Assembly: GCA_024236395.1 (NCBI GenBank)
Contig: JACKKO010000003.1
Coordinates: forward strand, 104,859-168,858
Direction of reading: 5' to 3'
DNA length: 64,000 nucleotides
DNA from: Hyphomicrobiales bacterium
Lineage (GTDB): Bacteria; Pseudomonadota; Alphaproteobacteria; Rickettsiales; JACKKO01
In this document: in pieces, positions 19,658-29,457 of the stretch
How the letters are laid out: each line of letters opens with the position of its first letter
How positions within the stretch are numbered: position 1 is the first letter of the stretch
Notes under the pieces: generated by a model
Told to the model about the DNA's origin: nothing
Seen by the model: the letters and a program-made list of their open reading frames with translations, nothing else
Database searches by the model: none
Position numbers and translations under genes: made by a program

Positions 19658-20170
19658 TTATGCGCCTGTATTCCCATATGCAGAGAACACGCGGGCCAAT
19701 TGACCCGCCGGCGCCTGAACAACGCTTGCCAGCTTGGAAGCCGGAGCGTTGATCAAGCCAATGATCTTCGCACGCGACTCATCCAGAGACGGCATCGAGG
19801 CGAGCTGCTTCACCCCGGACGCATCCAGTATCTTTTCATCCAGCGCCCCACCAAGGATTTCCAGCTTTTCATTATCCTTAGCGAAGTCTACCACGGTTTT
19901 CGCCGCTGCCACTGCATCCTGTGAGTAGGCGATGGCCGTGGGGCCAGATAGATATTCTGCCAGACCAGCAAACTTGGTATCGTTTGCGGCAATTTTGGTC
20001 AGGCTGTTTTTGGTGACTTTCACGGTGGTGCCGTTTTCACGGGCTTTATTTCTCAGCTCCGTAATTTCAGCAACGCTCAGACCGCGATAATGTATCACCA
20101 CTGCTGAAACTGCTTCATTCAGCGAATCCTTCATTGCGGCGACAAAATCTTTTTTCTGCTGACGGTTCAT
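19658..20170 (-). CDS. rplJ: 50S ribosomal protein L10
   Basis: The 170-residue protein anchors L7/L12 dimers to 23S rRNA. The N-terminus M-N-R-Q-Q-K-K-D-F-V and the later R-G-L-S-V-A-E-I-T-E-L-R and K-V-T-K-N-S-L segments are characteristic. The C-terminal helix that binds L7/L12 is present. It sits between rplA (24 bases upstream) and rplL. In many bacteria L10 bound to L7/L12 represses its own mRNA; no separate leader is evident in this short gap. Confidence 0.97.
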   Translation of the reverse strand: MNRQQKKDFVAAMKDSLNEAVSAVVIHYRGLSVAEITELRNKARENGTTVKVTKNSLTKIAANDTKFAGLAEYLSGPTAIAYSQDAVAAAKTVVDFAKDNEKLEILGGALDEKILDASGVKQLASMPSLDESRAKIIGLINAPASKLASVVQAPAGQLARVFSAYGNTGA

Positions 20171-20194
20171 TGGTTTTCTCCTAATGCGGCGTCC

Positions 20195-20938
20195 TTAAGC
20201 AGCCACCGAGTTAATATCAACCTGCACGCCCGGCCCCATGGTGGAGCTGATCGTCAGTTTTTCCATATACGTCCCTTTGACACCGGATGGCTTCGCCTGC
20301 TTAACGGCGTTAAAAAGGGCAAGGATGTTTTCTTCAATGGCCTTTTCAGTAAAGCTGGCTTTTGCCACGCCGGCGTGTACTAGGCCGGTTTTTTCGGTGC
20401 GGTATTCCACCTGACCGGCTTTAGCATTTTTAATAGCAGCCTCGACCTTATCTGTTACCGTGCCAAGCTTCGGGTTCGGCATCAGGCCTTTGGGGCCAAG
20501 GATACGAGCAACACCGCCCACCAGTCCCATCAGATCCGGGGTCGCGATGCAAACATCAAAATTGATGGTACCGGCTTTAATTTCTTCTACCAGTTCTTCC
20601 GCTCCAACAACATCTGCACCGGCTTTTTGGGCGGCTTCGGCTTTGGCGTCGCGGGCAAACACGGCAACGCGTACTTTTTTACCAATACCATTCGGCATGG
20701 CAATCACACCACGCACGATCTGGTCAGAGTGACGCGGATCCACACCCAGATTGAACACCACTTCAATGGTTTCATCAAACTTGGCTTTGGCATTGCCTTT
20801 TACCAGCTTTACCGCCTCATTCAATGGGTAAACCTTGCCTTCTTCCAGCGTTTTGTTTGCCGCTTCCAGGCGCTTGCCACCTCTTGGAGCCCGCAGGCCA
20901 GAGGCTTTGCTTTTCTTTGTGGTTTTCTTTTCAGCCAT
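20195..20938 (-). CDS. rplA: 50S ribosomal protein L1
   Basis: The 247-residue L1 binds 23S rRNA at the L1 stalk and is the classical translational repressor of the rplK-rplA unit. A lysine-rich N-terminal extension of about 20 residues (K-K-T-T-K-K-S-K-A-S-G-L-R) precedes the core, making it slightly longer than the usual ~230. Core landmarks include F-N-L-G-V-D-P-R-H-S-D-Q, G-P-K-G-L-M-P-N-P-K and S-S-T-M-G-P-G-V. It starts 3 bases after rplK. Confidence 0.97.
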   Translation of the reverse strand: MAEKKTTKKSKASGLRAPRGGKRLEAANKTLEEGKVYPLNEAVKLVKGNAKAKFDETIEVVFNLGVDPRHSDQIVRGVIAMPNGIGKKVRVAVFARDAKAEAAQKAGADVVGAEELVEEIKAGTINFDVCIATPDLMGLVGGVARILGPKGLMPNPKLGTVTDKVEAAIKNAKAGQVEYRTEKTGLVHAGVAKASFTEKAIEENILALFNAVKQAKPSGVKGTYMEKLTISSTMGPGVQVDINSVAA

Positions 20939-20941
20939 TTT

Positions 20942-21379
20942 TTACTCCGTTACTTCCAGACCCATAGAACGTGCCGTGCCAGCAATCATGCGGGTGGCGG
21001 CTTCAAGGTCGTGTGCATTCAGGTCTTCCATTTTCTTTTCAGCCACTTCACGCACCTTGCCTATGCTGATCGTGCCAGCGGAAGTTTGCCCCGGCTTTTG
21101 CGAGCCTTTAGGCAGATTTGCCGCTTTCATCAGCAGGTAAGACGCTGGTGCCAGTTTGGTTACAAAATCAAAGGTACGATCCTGATACGCGGTAATTACG
21201 ACCGGAACGGGGCCTTCCATATTCTTTGTGGCATCGTTGAAGGCTTTGCAGAAGTCCATAATATTCAGACCAGCCTGACCAAGGGCCGGGCCAACAGGCG
21301 GGGAGGGGTTAGCCTTACCTGCCTGAATCTGCAGTTTGATCAGCGATGCGACCTTCTTATTGCTCTTTTTTGGTGCCAT
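20942..21379 (-). CDS. rplK: 50S ribosomal protein L11
   Basis: The 145-residue L11 forms the GTPase-associated centre with L10 and L12. The proline-rich N-terminal motif P-S-P-P-V-G-P-A-L-G-Q-A-G and the C-terminal rRNA-binding domain ending D-L-E-A-A-T-R-M-I-A-G-T-A-R-S-M-G are typical. It lies 17 bases after nusG and 3 bases before rplA, the standard order. Confidence 0.97.
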   Translation of the reverse strand: MAPKKSNKKVASLIKLQIQAGKANPSPPVGPALGQAGLNIMDFCKAFNDATKNMEGPVPVVITAYQDRTFDFVTKLAPASYLLMKAANLPKGSQKPGQTSAGTISIGKVREVAEKKMEDLNAHDLEAATRMIAGTARSMGLEVTE

Positions 21380-21396
21380 GGCGTGCGTCCTTTACC

Positions 21397-21930
21397 CTAA
21401 ATTTTCTCAACCTGCAAGTATTCTAATTCCACCGGGGTAGCGCGACCAAAGATGGATACCGAGACTTTCAGCTTATGTTTCTCGTTATCAACGCCTTCCA
21501 CGCTGCCCACAAATGACTCAAACGGCCCATCTACTACACGTACCTGATCCCCAATTTCATAGGTATCCCCATGCTTGGGCGCTTCCAGTCCTTCTTCAAT
21601 CTGCCTGAAGATTTGCTCGGCTTCCCGGTCAGAGATCGGCTGCGGACGATTACCGCTGCCGCCTAAGAATCCGGTCACTTTCGGCGTGTTTTTCACCAGG
21701 TGCCAGGTGGCATCATTCAAATCCATCTTCACTAGTACGTAACCGGGGAAGAACTTACGCTCAGCACTAACTTTCTTGCCTCGCTTCACTTCAATGACGC
21801 CTTCTACAGGGACGCAGACGTCCTCAATATATTGTGTCATATTTTCTTGTTCAGCCCGTTCACGGATGGACTGAGCCACTTTTTTCTCAGAACCGGAATG
21901 TGCATGAACGATATACCAACGTGCGGCCAT
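21397..21930 (-). CDS. nusG: Transcription termination/antitermination factor NusG
   Basis: The ATG at 21930 gives 177 residues, starting M-A-A-R-W-Y-I-V-H-A-H-S-G as in the family. The frame is open to 22005, but that part overlaps secE. The NGN domain (about 1-110, with F-F-P-G-Y-V-L-V-K-M) binds RNA polymerase. The KOW domain (about 125-177, G-D-Q-V-R-V-V-D-G-P-F) binds Rho or S10. It starts 4 bases after the secE stop, the standard secE-nusG pair. Confidence 0.96.
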   Translation of the reverse strand: MAARWYIVHAHSGSEKKVAQSIRERAEQENMTQYIEDVCVPVEGVIEVKRGKKVSAERKFFPGYVLVKMDLNDATWHLVKNTPKVTGFLGGSGNRPQPISDREAEQIFRQIEEGLEAPKHGDTYEIGDQVRVVDGPFESFVGSVEGVDNEKHKLKVSVSIFGRATPVELEYLQVEKI

Positions 21931-21934
21931 AACT

Positions 21935-22126
21935 CTATACTCCCAGAAACCAGCGGATGAGGGAGGAAACCACCCAGTCCGCAAAAAGGAAGAACACTGC
22001 AGCAATAATGGACATCAGTAGCACAACCATCGTTGCTGCAACGGCTTCCTTACGCGTAGGCCAAGTAACGCGGGAAAATTCCTGCTTTACTTCCTGAGTA
22101 AATTGTGCCGGTGATGATGCCATCAT
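21935..22126 (-). CDS. secE: Preprotein translocase subunit SecE
   Basis: Two adjacent ATGs (22126 and 22123) are possible; the first gives 63 residues. The family signature is clear: amphipathic segment Q-E-V-K-Q-E-F-S-R-V-T-W-P-T-R-K-E, then one membrane helix (about residues 35-55). This is the short single-span form common in alphaproteobacteria. Longer readings of the frame would run into tRNA-Trp. SecE clamps SecY in the translocon that SecA (encoded at 56.9-59.5 kb) drives. Confidence 0.95.
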   Translation of the reverse strand: MMASSPAQFTQEVKQEFSRVTWPTRKEAVAATMVVLLMSIIAAVFFLFADWVVSSLIRWFLGV

Positions 22127-22167
22127 TCTATCCTTTACTGAATCGCCTTTAAGGCTATTTCGTTTTT

Positions 22168-22243
22168 TGGCAGGAGCGACAGGAATCGAACCTGCAACCT
22201 TCGGTTTTGGAGACCGACGCTCTACCAATTGAGCTACGCTCCT
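22168..22243 (-). tRNA. tRNA-Trp (anticodon CCA)
   Basis: The 76-base minus-strand gene has acceptor stem AGGAGCG/CGCTCCT, a canonical D-arm and T-arm (GGTTCGATTCC) and anticodon loop CTCCAAA presenting CCA. The 3' CCA is encoded. It lies between tuf and secE, its conserved position in proteobacteria, and is presumably cut from the same transcript. Confidence 0.96.
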
Positions 22244-22300
22244 ATAAAGTTCTTTCCTGCGATGCTATATGAAACGAAACCTGATCCCGTATATTGCCTC

Positions 22301-23491
<1,191 letters not shown>

Positions 23492-23528
23492 GGGTTACTC
23501 CTTCTAATTTTCTCTATATATTATAGTG

Positions 23529-25622
23529 TTACGCCACCTTGGCCTTGATCTCTTCAGCCACATTATTTGGCACTTGCTCATAATGGGCAAACTGCATGGT
23601 GAACTGGGCACGACCCTGGGAGAGGGAACGCAGCGTGTTCACATAACCGAACATGGTTGCCAGTGGCACCTTGGCGGTAATCACCTTGGCGTTACCACGA
23701 TCTTCCATGCCCTCAATCTGGCCACGACGGCTGTTCAGGTCACCAATAATATCACCCATATATTCTTCCGGCGTTACCGCCTCAACCGACATAATCGGTT
23801 CCAGAATCTTGGGTTGTGCTTTGCTGATCCCTTCCTTAAAGGCAGCTTTGGCTGCTACTTCAAATGCCATAGAGCTGGAGTCTACATCGTGGTACGCGCC
23901 ATCATACAGAGTAGCTTTAAAATCAATGGTAGGATAACCAGCCAGAATACCAGTTTCCTTCATCATCTGAATCCCTTTATCCACAGCAGGGATATATTCT
24001 TTTGGCACGTTACCACCCACGACGGTATTTTCAAACTGATAACCAGCACCGGCTTCCAGCGGTTCGAATTTGATCTTCACACGGGCAAACTGACCGGCAC
24101 CACCCGTTTGCTTCTTATGAGTGTAATCCACATCAGCCGGGACGGTGATAGTTTCGCGGTAGGCTACCTGCGGTGCGCCGATATTGGCTTCTACATTAAA
24201 TTCGCGACGCATACGGTCCACGATAATTTCAAGGTGTAGCTCTCCCATACCTTTCAACACGGTCTGGCCGCTTTCTTCATCCGTGGAAACACGTAGTGAA
24301 GGATCCTCTGACACCAGGCGATTAATTGCCATCGACATTTTTTCTTGGTCGGCAGCTGTTTTGGGCTCAATAGCGACCTCAATTACCGGCTCAGGGAATT
24401 CCATACGTTCCAGTACAACCGGTTTTTCCGGATCGCACAGCGTATCCCCGGTGGTGGTATCTTTAAGACCTGCAATGGCTACAATATCCCCCGCAGTGGC
24501 TTCTTTGATATCTTCACGGGTATTGGCATGCATCAGAAGCATGCGGCCGATACGTTCTTTTTTGTCCTTCACGGAATTCAGTACACCTGTACCTGAATTC
24601 AGTACACCGGAGTAAATACGTGCGAATGTCAGTGAGCCCACGAACGGATCGGTCATCACTTTAAATGCTAACGCGGAAAACGGCTCAGAGTCATCTGCCT
24701 TACGGCTTATTTCTTCATCACTATCCATTTTAACGCCCTTCATGGCGGGTACATCCAGCGGGGAGGGGAGGAAGTTGATAACGGCATCCAGTAGCGGTTG
24801 AACACCTTTGTTTTTAAATGCTGTACCACACAGTACTGGTACAAACGTATTGCTTACCGTCCCTTTACGGATACAGGAAATTAGCTGCTCAGTCGTTGGC
24901 TCCTGGCCACCCAGATAGGCCTCCAGAAGATCATCGTCGGCTTCTAGCGCAGTTTCAACCAGAGATTCGCGATACTTTTGTGCTTTCTCCTTCAGATCGG
25001 CCGGGATATCGACAATATTATATTTTGCTCCAAGGCTCTCTGTTTCCCAGATCACGGCTTTCATCGCGATCAGATCTACCACACCCTCAAACTGGTCTTC
25101 TGCACCAATGGGGAGTTGTGTAACCAGCGGAGTGGCACCCAAGCGATCCACGATCATATCCACACAACGGTAAAAATCGGCACCAGTACGATCCAGCTTA
25201 TTCACAAAGCACATACGTGGAACACCGTATTTATCGGCCTGACGCCATACGGTTTCGGATTGAGGCTCTACACCGGCCACACCGTCAAAGACGGCCACGG
25301 CACCATCCAGCACACGCAGGCTACGCTCTACTTCAATCGTGAAGTCCACGTGTCCTGGAGTATCGATGATATTAATACGGTAGGTCTGTCCATCCTGCGG
25401 ACCTTTCCAGAAGCAGGTCGTGGCCGCAGAGGTAATGGTAATCCCACGCTCTTGCTCTTGCTCCATCCAGTCCATGGTCGCCGCACCTTCGTGCACTTCA
25501 CCAATCTTATGGGACTTTCCCGTGTAGTACAGGATACGCTCCGTTGTGGTGGTTTTGCCAGCATCGATGTGTGCCATGATGCCGATGTTGCGATACCGTT
25601 CAATGGGAGTTTGCCGTGCCAT
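23529..25622 (-). CDS. fusA: Elongation factor G
   Basis: The 697-residue translocase has the G1 motif A-H-I-D-A-G-K-T-T-T, the G3 D-T-P-G-H-V-D-F and the G4 N-K-L-D-R. Domain IV carries G-G-N-V-P-K-E-Y-I-P-A-V and the family C-terminal domain ends at about residue 690. It follows rpsG by 28 bases and precedes tuf by 37 bases, so it is part of the str operon. Nothing is odd in the switch regions. Confidence 0.98.
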   Translation of the reverse strand: MARQTPIERYRNIGIMAHIDAGKTTTTERILYYTGKSHKIGEVHEGAATMDWMEQEQERGITITSAATTCFWKGPQDGQTYRINIIDTPGHVDFTIEVERSLRVLDGAVAVFDGVAGVEPQSETVWRQADKYGVPRMCFVNKLDRTGADFYRCVDMIVDRLGATPLVTQLPIGAEDQFEGVVDLIAMKAVIWETESLGAKYNIVDIPADLKEKAQKYRESLVETALEADDDLLEAYLGGQEPTTEQLISCIRKGTVSNTFVPVLCGTAFKNKGVQPLLDAVINFLPSPLDVPAMKGVKMDSDEEISRKADDSEPFSALAFKVMTDPFVGSLTFARIYSGVLNSGTGVLNSVKDKKERIGRMLLMHANTREDIKEATAGDIVAIAGLKDTTTGDTLCDPEKPVVLERMEFPEPVIEVAIEPKTAADQEKMSMAINRLVSEDPSLRVSTDEESGQTVLKGMGELHLEIIVDRMRREFNVEANIGAPQVAYRETITVPADVDYTHKKQTGGAGQFARVKIKFEPLEAGAGYQFENTVVGGNVPKEYIPAVDKGIQMMKETGILAGYPTIDFKATLYDGAYHDVDSSSMAFEVAAKAAFKEGISKAQPKILEPIMSVEAVTPEEYMGDIIGDLNSRRGQIEGMEDRGNAKVITAKVPLATMFGYVNTLRSLSQGRAQFTMQFAHYEQVPNNVAEEIKAKVA

Positions 25623-25650
25623 AAATTCTCGTTTTCAATCGGTTAAGTTA

Positions 25651-26121
25651 TTACCAGCGGTAATGGCTGAATGCCTTGTTGGCTTCGGCCATCTTATGGG
25701 TATCTTCGCGCTTCTTGACTGCGGTGCCGCGGTTGTTAAAGGCATCCAGCAGTTCACCGGTGAGCTTTTCAGCCATGGAGTTTTCACCGCGCTTACGTGC
25801 TGCAATAATCAGCCAGCGCATAGAAAGCGCCATGCTACGATCATGACGGACTTCTGTTGGCACCTGGTAGGTCGCACCACCCACACGGCGGGAACGTACT
25901 TCTACCAACGGGCGAACATTTTCCAGGGCATCTTCAAAAACCTTGATTGGGTCTTCTTTGACTTTCTTGCGAATATTTTCCAGCGCCGTGTATACAATTT
26001 TTTCTGCCACGGATTTTTTACCCTGCGTCATGATCGCGTTCATGAAGCGCGCAATGGTAATATTTCCATAACGGGCATCCGGTAAAAGTTTACGTTTAAT
26101 TGCTCTGCGGCGACGTGACAT
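25651..26121 (-). CDS. rpsG: 30S ribosomal protein S7
   Basis: The 156-residue protein initiates assembly of the 30S head. M-S-R-R-R-R-A at the start, F-M-N-A-I-M-T-Q-G-K-K-S and the C-terminal G-T-A-V-K-K-R-E-D-T-H-K-M-A-E-A-N-K-A-F are characteristic. It lies 20 bases downstream of rpsL. S7 is the known autogenous repressor of the str operon in E. coli; no regulatory fold can be claimed here. Confidence 0.97.
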   Translation of the reverse strand: MSRRRRAIKRKLLPDARYGNITIARFMNAIMTQGKKSVAEKIVYTALENIRKKVKEDPIKVFEDALENVRPLVEVRSRRVGGATYQVPTEVRHDRSMALSMRWLIIAARKRGENSMAEKLTGELLDAFNNRGTAVKKREDTHKMAEANKAFSHYRW

Positions 26122-26141
26122 GGTATCTCCTTATTTCTCTG

Positions 26142-26513
26142 CTATTTCGGACGCTTCGTGCCGTATTTCGAACGGTTCTTATGGCGATCTTTAACACCCT
26201 GGGTATCCAGCGTTCCGCGAATAATATGATAACGCACACCCGGAAGATCCTTCACACGACCACCGCGGATCATCACTACGGAGTGTTCCTGAAGGTTGTG
26301 GCCTTCACCCGGAATATAGCCCGTCACTTCGTAGCCGTTTGTCAGGCGGATACGAGCCACCTTACGCAGCGCGGAGTTTGGCTTTTTCGGGGTGGTGGTG
26401 TACACACGGGTACATACCCCACGTTTCTGCGGGCAAGCCTGCATGGCAGGCACTTTATTTTTCTTTTCTTGCTTCTGGCGGGGCTTGCGCACCAGCTGGT
26501 TAATTGTCGGCAT
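26142..26513 (-). CDS. rpsL: 30S ribosomal protein S12
   Basis: The ATG at 26513 gives the standard 123 residues beginning M-P-T-I-N-Q-L-V-R; the frame is open to 26621 through the promoter and leader, which is rejected. The streptomycin-related lysines are wild type (T-T-P-K-K-P-N-S and R-V-K-D-L-P-G-V). S12 lies at the decoding centre. It is the first gene of the long minus-strand cluster and is preceded by a promoter at 26593-26621. Confidence 0.97.
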   Translation of the reverse strand: MPTINQLVRKPRQKQEKKNKVPAMQACPQKRGVCTRVYTTTPKKPNSALRKVARIRLTNGYEVTGYIPGEGHNLQEHSVVMIRGGRVKDLPGVRYHIIRGTLDTQGVKDRHKNRSKYGTKRPK

Positions 26514-26592
26514 TATATAATCCTTGTGTACCAGTATGTTAGCATTGCATTGCGCACGCAAAATCCGCGCAACTCCTGCGAAATAGGCGCGC

Positions 26593-26621
26593 ATACTACT
26601 GATGGGGGGTGGTGGAGTCAA
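26593..26621 (-). promoter_or_regulatory. Sigma-70 promoter of the rpsL-to-rpoC cluster
   Basis: On the minus strand TTGACT (26616-26621) and TAGTAT (26593-26598) are separated by exactly 17 bases, leaving a leader of about 70-75 bases before the rpsL start. The position and spacing are what a ribosomal promoter needs. Confidence 0.7.
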
Positions 26622-26786
26622 GCGAATTTTTAGGCTATTTGGGGGCTTTGCGCATGTGTTGTTGTGGCATGGCTGCCGAGTGTAATTATAGTGGATTGCC
26701 TGCCAGATTGGGTGGCGGGTTTGACTTACTATGGAATAGGGGATAACTATCGGGACGAACAGTCATTTTTTGGGAGAATTTCACGG

Positions 26787-28394
26787 ATGGTATATTTATG
26801 GCAGGGCATTGTATCCCGTGTAATGCGGGCGCAGGCAGCAGGTCGAGGAGTGATATGCAGTATATGCAGTATATATAGTGTATTGTGCTTCTTATTCGCT
26901 GGGCCGGTGCTGGCAACAGAACCAATGATTGGCCCAGTGTTAAAACCACAGCCATTTACTGAGAAAGTGGCATCAATCTTAATTTCCGGAGCAGAGAGTT
27001 TCTTCTCTGCGGTGGTGGAGTGGCTGGCAGGGATATTATTCTATCCCATCATGGGGTTTCCATTCCTGGTGCTTTGGCTGCTGATAGGAGGGGTTTTTTT
27101 CACCCTGTGGTTAGGATTCATTAATATTCGTTTATTCCGACATGCCGTGGCCGTGGTACAGGGGAAATTCTCCTCTGAGACGGATCCGGGGCAGATTTCA
27201 CACTTCCAGGCGCTGGCTGCAGCGGTTTCCGCGACAGTAGGGTTAGGAAACATTGCTGGTGTAGCGGTAGCAGTAGGGATGGGTGGCCCTGGCGCGGTGA
27301 TCTGGATGGTGATTGGGGGCTTTTTCGGGATGTCCACCAAGTTTGCCGAGGTGACGCTAGGACAGAAATACCGGAAAATTGATGAAAACGGCAAAGTCTC
27401 GGGTGGCGCATTCCACTACCTGCGAGAAGGCCTGTCGGAGATTGGTTTTCCACGGCTGGGTAAAGTGCTGGGAGTTGTTTTTGCTATCTTCTGTATTGGT
27501 GGTAGTCTCGGCGGTGGGAATATGTTTCAGGCGAATCAGGCTGTCGCATCTTTGAAGGGGACGTTCCCGGCTCTAACGGATATTGACCGGCTGATCGCTT
27601 TCGCCATTGCGGTGAGTGTAGGGATCGTATTACTTGGTGGTATTCGCCGTATCGCCAATGTGGCGCAGACGATTGTGCCCCTGATGGCAGTGCTGTATCT
27701 GGGGGGCGGAGTGATCATTCTGGCGGTGAATGCTTCTATGATTCCGGAGGCAGTGAGCTTCATGTTCAGGGATGCCTTTACCGGGGAAGCAGTAGGCGGG
27801 GGCCTGGTGGGGGCACTGGTGGCAGGAATTCGCCGTGCCGCGTTTTCTAACGAAGCCGGACTTGGCTCTGCACCAATTGCCCACGCGGCGGCCCGTACGG
27901 CTGAGCCGGTGCGCGAGGGCTGTGTGGCATTGCTGGAGCCATTTATTGATACGGTGGTGATTTGCTTTATGACGGGCCTGATTATTACGGTTACGGGTGC
28001 CTATAAGGACCCGGAACTGGAGGGTGGCGTGATGATGACCAGTGCGGCCTTTGCCACGGTGTCGGACTGGTTCCCCATAGTGCTTTCCATTGCCATCGTA
28101 CTCTTTGCCTATTCCACAATGATTACCTGGAGTTATTATGGAGAGCGAGCCTGGGCGTATCTCTTTAGCCGCCGTACGGTGGGGATTTACCATATCATCT
28201 TTATTACTGCGACGTTTTTCGGCGGGATTATCAATTTTGGGATTGTGCTGGATTTCTCGGATTTACTGATCCTGGGGATGGCGATCCCTAATCTGGTGGG
28301 ACTCTATATGTTGAGCGGGATGATACAACACGAACTAAAAGCCTACATGGAAAAGCTCAAGGGCGGGAAATTTGCAGAGAAATTAGCACTATAG
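26787..28394 (+). CDS. Sodium:alanine symporter family (AGCS) transporter
   Basis: The chosen ATG at 26787 has a GGGAG ribosome site 10 bases upstream and gives 535 residues; ATG 26823 is an alternative, and the open frame back to 26664 is not supported. The N-terminal ~45 residues look like a signal or leader segment ending V-L-A-T-E-P. About ten to eleven membrane helices follow. AGCS hallmarks are present: T-V-G-L-G-N-I-A-G-V-A-V-A near residue 155 and F-S-N-E-A-G-L-G-S-A-P near 355. It imports alanine or glycine with sodium across the inner membrane. It is transcribed alone, divergent from rpsL. Confidence 0.9.
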   Translation: MVYLWQGIVSRVMRAQAAGRGVICSICSIYSVLCFLFAGPVLATEPMIGPVLKPQPFTEKVASILISGAESFFSAVVEWLAGILFYPIMGFPFLVLWLLIGGVFFTLWLGFINIRLFRHAVAVVQGKFSSETDPGQISHFQALAAAVSATVGLGNIAGVAVAVGMGGPGAVIWMVIGGFFGMSTKFAEVTLGQKYRKIDENGKVSGGAFHYLREGLSEIGFPRLGKVLGVVFAIFCIGGSLGGGNMFQANQAVASLKGTFPALTDIDRLIAFAIAVSVGIVLLGGIRRIANVAQTIVPLMAVLYLGGGVIILAVNASMIPEAVSFMFRDAFTGEAVGGGLVGALVAGIRRAAFSNEAGLGSAPIAHAAARTAEPVREGCVALLEPFIDTVVICFMTGLIITVTGAYKDPELEGGVMMTSAAFATVSDWFPIVLSIAIVLFAYSTMITWSYYGERAWAYLFSRRTVGIYHIIFITATFFGGIINFGIVLDFSDLLILGMAIPNLVGLYMLSGMIQHELKAYMEKLKGGKFAEKLAL

Positions 28395-28410
28395 CGAAAT
28401 TAAAGTGCTA

Positions 28411-28611
28411 TCAATACCACGGAATCATTTTGTTGCGATATTCTTTCTCCTGCAGTTCAATGCAATGTTCAATTTGCGGGTCATTTAACTGATAACCAAA
28501 ACTCAGGCACTTATCACGCCAGTCCAGATAGCGCTGCTCAATTGGTGGGCCAACCACCGTACAAGATGAAATTATACCTGCTAGCAGTACGTATAACACT
28601 ACGTGTTTCAT
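28411..28611 (-). CDS. Small lipoprotein, function unknown
   Basis: The 66-residue product begins with a basic-hydrophobic leader and a lipobox (I-S-S-C, Cys17), so it should be lipid-anchored after cleavage by signal peptidase II. The mature part of about 50 residues is polar, with three further cysteine or tryptophan-rich points (Y-L-D-W-R-D-K-C, I-E-H-C) that could form a disulfide. It lies 16 bases from the convergent end of the symporter gene. No family was recognised. A real gene is likely because leader and lipobox are in frame with an ATG. Confidence 0.6.
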   Translation of the reverse strand: MKHVVLYVLLAGIISSCTVVGPPIEQRYLDWRDKCLSFGYQLNDPQIEHCIELQEKEYRNKMIPWY

Positions 28612-28672
28612 AGCTATGAGGTGTAAGGCATTTATGTATAAAAGTCATGCTCCAAATGCATTACGTATGTCT

Positions 28673-29239
28673 TTAAAGGAGGATGCTGATATTCAGTGAG
28701 GCGATCAGTTTGTAATAAGTCAGTACGAGCAAGCCAAAAAAGACTGTAATAATCAGATAGTACTTTAGTTTATGCGAATGGAAAAAATCCCGTTCGTGAT
28801 GATGGACGACATCCAATAGTTCATCTCCAAAACGCACAGATAAAAAAGTACCAATGGCCGAAAGGAATATCACCGACCAATAGGGGATGGGGGTGCTTAG
28901 AATATGGTAGAACACCCGGGTGAGAGCGGTGGTACGATAATATGTATCTGCATCAAAATACGCATATATATTCAGAGAGATAGCCAGTATCCATACAACA
29001 ATCTCTGAAAGTACCATACGGACGCCAAATAATAGCCGGAGTGGAAAATCCAAAAGAAACCCGGCATCGGCAATAGGGGTACAGAGTACAAAGAAACTCC
29101 AGGTGAGCGCTGCCGTTACTCCGCCGGTGAGGATGTTATATTCATAGCTCAGGTAAGCGAAGTACCCCATCAGCAACAGGCAAAGCAGGATAAACTTCAC
29201 CCATATGCGATGACTGGGCATGGAAAGTATCTGCGGCAT
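28673..29239 (-). CDS. Integral membrane protein, function unknown
   Basis: The 188-residue protein has about five hydrophobic helices (roughly residues 13-31, 38-60, 67-95, 117-135 and 160-185). Between the fourth and fifth it has a histidine/acidic cluster (V-V-H-H-H-E-R-D-F-F-H-S-H) that could bind a metal. I do not assign a family. It stands alone, divergent from the HEPN cassette and 61 bases upstream of the small lipoprotein on the same strand. Confidence 0.6.
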   Translation of the reverse strand: MPQILSMPSHRIWVKFILLCLLLMGYFAYLSYEYNILTGGVTAALTWSFFVLCTPIADAGFLLDFPLRLLFGVRMVLSEIVVWILAISLNIYAYFDADTYYRTTALTRVFYHILSTPIPYWSVIFLSAIGTFLSVRFGDELLDVVHHHERDFFHSHKLKYYLIITVFFGLLVLTYYKLIASLNISILL

Positions 29240-29384
29240 AGGAGGAGGATAATGGAATGCACGTAAAGGGGCAAGAGAGCAGGTGGTGATGGTGCCCCCT
29301 GGTGAACGTTATTAGAACCTCTGGGGACATGCGTGTGATAATATTATCCATGCCGATGCCATATTACAAATATTAATCAGCCCC

Positions 29385-29414
29385 TTGAAAATTAAAAGTT
29401 AGTTACCATATACT
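29385..29414 (+). promoter_or_regulatory. Sigma-70 promoter of the DUF5343/HEPN cassette
   Basis: TTGAAA (29385-29390) and TATACT (29409-29414) are separated by 18 bases and lie 44 bases before the first ATG of the cassette. Each box differs from consensus at one position. The stretch 29240-29384 upstream shows no gene. Confidence 0.6.
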
Positions 29415-29457
29415 TGTGGACTCTTGCCGCCAAAGCTGAAAGATAGGAACCCCACAA

